DNA of 6,751 bases, from contig CALAMM010000202.1 in the NCBI GenBank assembly GCA_937925775.1, positions 1-6,751 of the forward strand, given 5' to 3'. The notes under the pieces were generated by a model, which did not search any database, was not told the origin of the DNA, and worked only from the letters and a program-made list of their open reading frames with translations. Positions within the stretch are counted from its first letter, which is position 1, and each line of letters begins with the position of its first letter. Shown in pieces: positions 6,206 through 6,751 of the stretch. A program made the position numbers and the translations under genes. The stretch is from an uncultured Fimbriimonadales bacterium (GTDB taxonomy: Bacteria > Armatimonadota > Fimbriimonadia > Fimbriimonadales > GBS-DC).

Positions 6206-6227
6206 GCTTGGACAGGGGTGTCCAAGC
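6206..6227. repeat. 9-bp perfect hairpin with GGGG/CCCC loop, 3' of amidohydrolase gene
   Basis: GCTTGGACA (6206-6214) and TGTCCAAGC (6219-6227) pair without mismatch around four G residues. It ends 20 bases past the stop of the minus-strand amidohydrolase gene. It overlaps a second perfect 10-base palindrome, AAGCATGCTT at 6200-6209. On the minus strand it is followed by ATGCTTACTC, not a U-run, so an intrinsic terminator is not supported. A Rho-linked or RNA-stabilising end structure, or a dispersed palindromic repeat, would fit. Confidence 0.5.
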
Positions 6228-6247
6228 CGCACAGAATGCTCCCCAGT

Positions 6248-6751
6248 TTAGCCAAGCGCGGCGCCCTGCAGGATGCGTAGCGTCTCTGCACGCGAAGCGT
6301 CGGGTGCGAGCGTCGTGAACGCGCCGTCGCGATAGAGAACGCGCCCGTCCACCATCGTCAGTGCAACATCCTCGCTGCGAGCCGCCAGCACCAGCGCGGC
6401 GTAGGGGTCGGGCATGCTCGTAAACGCGAGCCGATGCGTGCGCACGGCGATAATATCGGCGCGTTTGCCCACCTCCAGCGAGCCGACCTGCGCGTCGACG
6501 CCGAACACGCGCGCCCCCTCCAGCGTCAGCATGCCGACCCAATCGCGCCACGAGGGCTGCGCCGCGTAGCTCGCCGCACGCTGCGCCAACGCCGCGAACC
6601 GCAACTCCTCCCAGATATCCAAGCTGCCCGCGCTGACCGCGCTGTCCGTGCCCAGCACCACAGGGATGCCAAGCCGTCGCATCGCATACACAGGCGCAAT
6701 CCCCGTGAGCAGTCGCGCGTTGGAGCGCGGACAGTGCGCCACGCTCGCCCC
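6248..6751 (-). CDS. Metal-dependent amidohydrolase (ATZ/TRZ/cytosine-deaminase-like), C-terminal part
   Basis: The frame is open to the window edge and its 5' end lies beyond it, so 167 C-terminal residues are visible. A GTG at 6742-6740 is internal to the family fold and not a likely start. SVAHCPRSNARLLTG carries the conserved HCPxSN active-site motif. VVLGTDSAVSAGSLDIWEEL follows, whose Asp (residue 36 of the fragment) is the conserved metal ligand at the end of the last barrel strand. GSLEVGKRADIIAV and MVDGRVLYRDGAF form the small beta domain typical of the family's C-terminus. Members hydrolytically deaminate or dechlorinate purines, pyrimidines, S-adenosylhomocysteine, aminodeoxyfutalosine or triazines. 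Which substrate applies cannot be decided, because the N-terminal HxH and substrate loops are outside. The gene converges with rqcH across a 278-base hairpin-rich gap. Confidence 0.9.
   Translation of the reverse strand, partial: GASVAHCPRSNARLLTGIAPVYAMRRLGIPVVLGTDSAVSAGSLDIWEELRFAALAQRAASYAAQPSWRDWVGMLTLEGARVFGVDAQVGSLEVGKRADIIAVRTHRLAFTSMPDPYAALVLAARSEDVALTMVDGRVLYRDGAFTTLAPDASRAETLRILQGAALG

Noticed and set aside
5692..6291. A 199-codon minus-strand open frame across the end of rqcH and the gap.
   Set aside because: It is antisense to the conserved NFACT-R coding region and runs out of frame into the amidohydrolase gene. No family motif is visible.

Overview
This window looks like ordinary chromosomal DNA from a GC-rich bacterium with an outer membrane. 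The first gene ends like a TonB-dependent outer-membrane receptor, with a plug-less barrel end, an NLFN-type strand and a C-terminal Trp. There is also a bacterial RqcH and a bacterial-type tRNA-Glu with an encoded CCA. The style of the ABC-2 permease (NPVIGREL near the start, LERERKTIDLLLATPL in the middle) and the mix of Shine-Dalgarno and apparently leaderless starts would fit an Armatimonadota-like or similar deep-branching lineage. That assignment is a guess and cannot be settled from 6.7 kb.

Layout: (i) 2-361, plus strand: the 3' end of a TonB-dependent receptor-like gene. It converges on a minus-strand tRNA-Glu(CTC) at 441-517, which has a strong sigma-70-type promoter at 532-561. (ii) 562-680: a divergent intergenic region with a two-state A/T hairpin and a probable -10 element placed for leaderless translation of the next gene. 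(iii) 681-1202: a small multi-span membrane protein of unknown function. (iv) 1335-2960: a large ABC-2 family permease without a visible ATPase, with a G-quadruplex-type run inside the gene. (v) 3060-4217: a Gfo/Idh/MocA NAD(P)-dependent oxidoreductase. (vi) 4266-5969: rqcH (NFACT family), preceded by a 16-bp perfect palindrome and a good Shine-Dalgarno. (vii) 5970-6247: a non-coding convergent region packed with inverted repeats. (viii) 6248-6751, minus strand: the C-terminal part of a metal-dependent amidohydrolase whose 5' end lies beyond the window.

The five plus-strand genes do not form an obvious pathway. The two membrane genes could be transcribed together, as could the oxidoreductase and rqcH, but the gaps of 99-114 bp and the palindrome allow separate control. 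I see no defence island, CRISPR array, phage gene, transposase or toxin-antitoxin pair. The most unusual parts are non-coding: the hairpin cluster at 6019-6227, the palindrome at 4223-4238, the alternative hairpins at 579-609, and possible leaderless starts. They are offered as hypotheses. None amounts to a demonstrated new system.
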